In this document: positions 61,891 through 64,000 of the stretch, in pieces
How the letters are laid out: every line of letters starts with the position of its first letter
Numbering within the stretch: position 1 is the stretch's first letter
Origin: UBA11524 sp964464815
Lineage (GTDB): Bacteria; Bacillota; Clostridia; Christensenellales; Aristaeellaceae
DNA length: 64,000 nt
Reading direction: 5' to 3'
Assembly (NCBI GenBank): GCA_964464815.1
Contig: CAYXHF010000003.1
Location: 42,626 to 106,625 of the forward strand
Translations under genes and position numbers: made by a program
Notes under the pieces: generated by a model
Database searches by the model: none
What the model saw: the letters and a program-made list of their open reading frames with translations, nothing else
What the model was told of the DNA's origin: nothing

Positions 61891-61945
61891 TTGTTGACAT
61901 TTCAACAAGAATGTGATATTGTATTGCTTGTTGAAATGTCAACAA
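61891..61945 (+). promoter_or_regulatory. Promoter with twin operators for marR-degV
   Basis: TTGTTGACATTTCAACAA (61891-61908) and its exact inverse TTGTTGAAATGTCAACAA (61928-61945). Each is itself an inverted repeat TTGTTGA-N4-TCAACAA. TTGACA (61894-61899) inside the first, with TATTGT (61917-61922) 17 bp on, is the likely promoter. The MarR encoded just downstream is the obvious ligand. Confidence 0.85.
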
Positions 61946-61960
61946 GCAAGGAGGGCAATC

Positions 61961-62407
61961 ATGGAACAGCGGTTTGAAACCTTTACCGTGCTGATTAACC
62001 GAATCAGCCGAAACATCCGGAAAATCAAGAATCAGGAGATGTCGGCGTATCAATTGCGTAGCGCCCATATTTCCTGCCTGTACTATCTCTATTCATCAGC
62101 GTCCTTGACAGCGACCGACCTATGTGAGCGCTGTGAGGAGGACAAGGCGACCATCTCCCGGAGCTTGGAGTATCTGGAGTCGAACGGATACCTGACGTGT
62201 GCCTCCCAAAGCACCAAGCGGTACAAGTCTCCCCTCGTCCTGACTGAAAAAGGAATGGAGGTTGGTAAAAAAATCGCCGACAAAGTCAACCTTGTTCTGG
62301 ATGAAATCAGCACGGCGCTTTCCGAAGAAGAACGGATAGCGCTCTACCGCAGTCTGTCCATCATCAGTGAACGATTGGACGGTCTTGCCCAGAAAACACT
62401 TGAATAA
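61961..62407 (+). CDS. MarR family regulator (DegV-linked)
   Basis: 148 aa winged helix: LRSAHISCLYYLYSSASLTATDLCERCEEDKATISRSLEYLESNGYLTCASQSTKRYKSPLVLTEKG is the DNA-binding core. ATG 61961 follows AAGGAGGG. Two operator copies cover its own promoter, so autorepression is likely. degV follows 26 bp later. Confidence 0.9.
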   Translation: MEQRFETFTVLINRISRNIRKIKNQEMSAYQLRSAHISCLYYLYSSASLTATDLCERCEEDKATISRSLEYLESNGYLTCASQSTKRYKSPLVLTEKGMEVGKKIADKVNLVLDEISTALSEEERIALYRSLSIISERLDGLAQKTLE

Positions 62408-62433
62408 ACGAATTTGCGGAAGGATGAAGCATA

Positions 62434-63276
62434 ATGAAAACAAGAATTATTGTCGATTCTACGGCTGATATGACCCCAGAAGTCAAGGAACGTGTCCACG
62501 TTGTTCCCCTGACCGTCCACTTTGGCGACGAGGAATACTTGGATGGCGTTACGATTGACAACAAGACTTTTTATGAAAAGCTTATCGAAAGCGACGTTCT
62601 GCCGACGACCAGTCAGGCCACGCCAGCAGCCTTTGCGCGGGCGTTTGAAGAAGCCAGGGCGGCTGGTGAGGAGGCCGTTGTCATCACGCTTTCCGAGAAG
62701 TTTTCCGGCACATATCAAAGCGCCATGATTGCCGCAGCCGATGATGAAAACATCCATGTTGTGGACAGTGGCAGCGTGGCGATGGGCAGCGGCATTCTGG
62801 TGGCATTGGCACTTCGCCTTCGGGATGCGGGTAAATCGGCAAAGGAAATTGCCGCCATCCTAGAAGAAGAAAAGAAACGGATAATCGTGGTAGCCCTCGT
62901 GAATACGCTGGAATACCTGAAAAAGGGTGGCCGCATTTCCAAGACACTTGCCTTTGCGGGCGGAATCTTGAACATTAAGCCGGTGCTTTCTGTTGTGGAT
63001 GGCGAAATCGCCATGCTCGGCACGGCGCGTGGATCGAAAATGGGCAACAACCTGCTTGTACAGGAAATCGGAAAAGCTGGTGGCATTGATTTCAATCAGC
63101 CGGTATTGCTGGGCTACAGTGGCCTTTCCGATGCCTTGCTACAGAAGTACATAGAGGACAGCCGTCCCATCTGGGAGAGCAATTTGGCGCAAATCCCCTA
63201 CACCACGGTCGGCAGCGTCATTGGCACGCATGTTGGGCCGGGCGCGGTAGCGGTGGCGTTTTTCAAAAAGGAATAA
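62434..63276 (+). CDS. DegV family fatty-acid-binding protein
   Basis: 280 aa. It starts TRIIVDSTADMTPEVKERVHVVPL, has TSQATPAAF, SGTYQSA and VVDSGSVAMGSG, and KGGRISKTLAFAGGILNIKPVLSV, the complete DegV/FakB fold. FakB proteins bind a fatty acid for phosphorylation by FakA; no fakA is in view, so the ligand is inferred from the family. Second gene of the MarR operon. Confidence 0.93.
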   Translation: MKTRIIVDSTADMTPEVKERVHVVPLTVHFGDEEYLDGVTIDNKTFYEKLIESDVLPTTSQATPAAFARAFEEARAAGEEAVVITLSEKFSGTYQSAMIAAADDENIHVVDSGSVAMGSGILVALALRLRDAGKSAKEIAAILEEEKKRIIVVALVNTLEYLKKGGRISKTLAFAGGILNIKPVLSVVDGEIAMLGTARGSKMGNNLLVQEIGKAGGIDFNQPVLLGYSGLSDALLQKYIEDSRPIWESNLAQIPYTTVGSVIGTHVGPGAVAVAFFKKE

Positions 63277-63356
63277 GGATATATTCGCGCACGTCGCTTT
63301 TTGCCGACAAATTCTTTTCTTCCAAGTCCTGGCACACAAAAAGCAGACGCCATCAA

Positions 63357-63387
63357 CAGGAATCCGGTATAATTCCTGCTGCTTTTT
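63357..63387 (+). terminator. Terminator of marR-degV
   Basis: CAGGAAT (63357-63363) and ATTCCTG (63372-63378), then CTGCTTTTTC. It stands 80 bp after the degV stop. The rest of 63277-63510 holds no gene; a GGCGGC/GCCGCC inverted repeat near 63457-63490 precedes the AbrB-like start. Confidence 0.6.
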
Positions 63388-63510
63388 CAAATAATAGCCT
63401 CGTACTCCAGGCGGGCGCAGGCGCTGCTTGCCCATCGTTATGGAGAGAACTTCCGGTGCGGCGGCGAATTCTCGCTTTGCCGTGCCGCCGCGAGAAAGGA
63501 TGTTCTGAAC

Positions 63511-63543
63511 ATGAGAGCAACAGGAATTGTTAGAAGGATTGAC
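63511..63543 (+). pseudogene. First 11 codons of an AbrB/SpoVT-type regulator, interrupted
   Basis: ATG at 63511, after AGAAAGGATG, encodes MRATGIVRRID, identical to the invariant start of SpoVT/AbrB proteins (which continue DLGRVVIPKEIR). From 63544 the sequence departs completely (YSVIIGAKVK) and a stop follows. The rest of the gene is not in the window. This fits an element inserted after codon 11. Confidence 0.65.
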
Positions 63544-63557
63544 TATTCTGTTATAAT
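63528..63557 (+). promoter_or_regulatory. Promoter spanning the AbrB/element junction
   Basis: TTGTTA (63528-63533), 18-bp spacer and TATAAT (63552-63557). The -35 lies in the AbrB codons and the -10 beyond the junction. Confidence 0.5.
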
Positions 63558-63632
63558 AGGGGCAAAGGTCAAAAGCCTTGAAAACACAGGGTTTTCGCTG
63601 ATTTTGTCCAACTTCACGATACCCAATCTGTG

Positions 63633-63701
63633 ATGAGCTGCCATCACAACAGCACCTCTGCTGTGAAAGGAGGACCAGCAGCAAAACCGAATAACGCATA
63701 A
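63633..63701 (+). CDS. Possible 22-aa leader peptide before parB
   Basis: ATG at 63633 opens MSCHHNSTSAVKGGPAAKPNNA, ending at TAA 63699-63701 right at the foot of the terminator. No ribosome site is visible, so translation is uncertain. Hairpins TGTGATG/CATCACA and ACAGCA/TGCTGT overlap it, an arrangement typical of attenuation leaders. Confidence 0.3.
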   Translation: MSCHHNSTSAVKGGPAAKPNNA

Positions 63702-63744
63702 AAGCGTTCATTGACTTCTGAGGAAATCGATGAACGCTTTTTTC
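63700..63744 (+). terminator. Terminator in the parB leader (attenuator candidate)
   Basis: AAAAGCGTTCAT (63700-63711) pairs with ATGAACGCTTTT, continuing into TTTTTT, and lies only about 25 bp before the parB start. Transcripts from 63557 must pass it. Confidence 0.8.
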
Positions 63745-63767
63745 ATTTCAAAGTATCGGAGGTTATT

Positions 63768-64000
63768 ATGACAGAGACCATTAAGGACATTCCGCTGGAC
63801 GAGCTTCACCCTTTTCCAGACCACCCCTTCGGAGTGCGTGACGACGATGCCATGCAAGAAACTGTTGAGAGCATCAAAGAGTACGGGGTGCTTGTTCCGG
63901 CTATCGCCCGACCTCGTGAGGACGGTGGCTATGAGATCGTTGCCGGTCACAGGCGAAAACACGCCTGCGAATTGGCAGGGCTGAAAACCATGCCGGTCAT
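63768..64000 (+). CDS. ParB/Spo0J-type partition protein (3' end outside window)
   Basis: 77 codons are visible, starting MTETIKDIPLDELHPFPDHPFGVRDDDAM after CGGAGG. The ParB N-terminal nuclease-like domain is evident: TVESIKEYGVLVPAIARP and the phosphate-binding EIVAGHRRKHACELAGL box. ParB proteins of this exact type are common near the end of integrative conjugative elements of Clostridia. A chromosomal parB would normally sit beside parA and the origin, which is not the context here. Confidence 0.88.
   Translation, partial: MTETIKDIPLDELHPFPDHPFGVRDDDAMQETVESIKEYGVLVPAIARPREDGGYEIVAGHRRKHACELAGLKTMPV

Noticed and set aside
1..64000. tRNA, rRNA genes and complete insertion sequences
   Set aside because: No rRNA segments, no tRNA arm pattern noticed and no transposase-like ORF in the window.

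Overview
The window is a mid-GC chromosomal segment of a Bacillota (class Clostridia) bacterium. This is inferred from the strong AGGAGG ribosome sites, the sigmaA-type promoters, the dprA-topA-trmFO-hslV-hslU gene order, DegV, RDD, MarR and ABC exporter families, and a Firmicutes-type SOS box. Secreted proteins beginning MKKFL or MKKFS, a GH120 beta-xylosidase, a family-1 sugar ABC transporter and the keto-deoxygluconate pathway point to a plant-fibre-using gut or rumen anaerobe. I cannot name the species.

Layout. 1-3140: zinc-ribbon protein, a catabolite-controlled eda-kdgK operon, and a strongly promoted structured RNA. 3244-8933: methionine aminopeptidase, cardiolipin synthase, galT, and the end of the lexA-hemolysin III-fRMsr operon. 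8959-19547: lexA with an SOS box, a tiny Cys-rich protein, a lone tyrosine recombinase with a 36-bp palindrome in front, rnhA-proC, and the housekeeping run hslU-hslV-trmFO-topA-dprA. 19758-24191: secreted SGNH hydrolase, DUF11 protein, AI-2E-type permease and rhomboid-like protein. 24455-28568: MacB-like ABC export system with its adaptor. 28631-34390: radC, a glycosyltransferase, a MATE pump, a DUF368 lipid-carrier flippase and CorA with a long structured leader. 34390-42382: RDD protein, CUT1 sugar transporter, secreted thermonuclease and a triple-repeat secreted protein. 42504-46441: two DHH phosphoesterases, a dGTPase-like protein and nagB. 46700-48673: GH120 beta-xylosidase. 48732-58999: one long same-strand cluster (OB-fold protein, two amidohydrolases, MarR, Cthe_2159-like secreted protein, aldo/keto reductase, FMN-type oxidase, heterodimeric ABC exporter, TetR). 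Divergent from it is a secreted protein with two nearly identical flavinylation-motif repeats. 60304-63276: patatin, HD protein, MarR and DegV. 63511-64000: the first 11 codons of an AbrB/SpoVT gene run straight into what looks like the left end of an integrative element (attenuator-type leader, then parB).

How genes work together. Sugar-acid catabolism (eda, kdgK), xyloside cleavage (GH120), amino-sugar entry (nagB), galactose use (galT) and the CUT1 importer form a saccharolytic theme. The most unusual material is the MarR-controlled cluster facing the flavinylation-motif protein, the palindromic repeat family, the unassigned RNA at 2938-3140 and the interrupted AbrB gene at the right edge.
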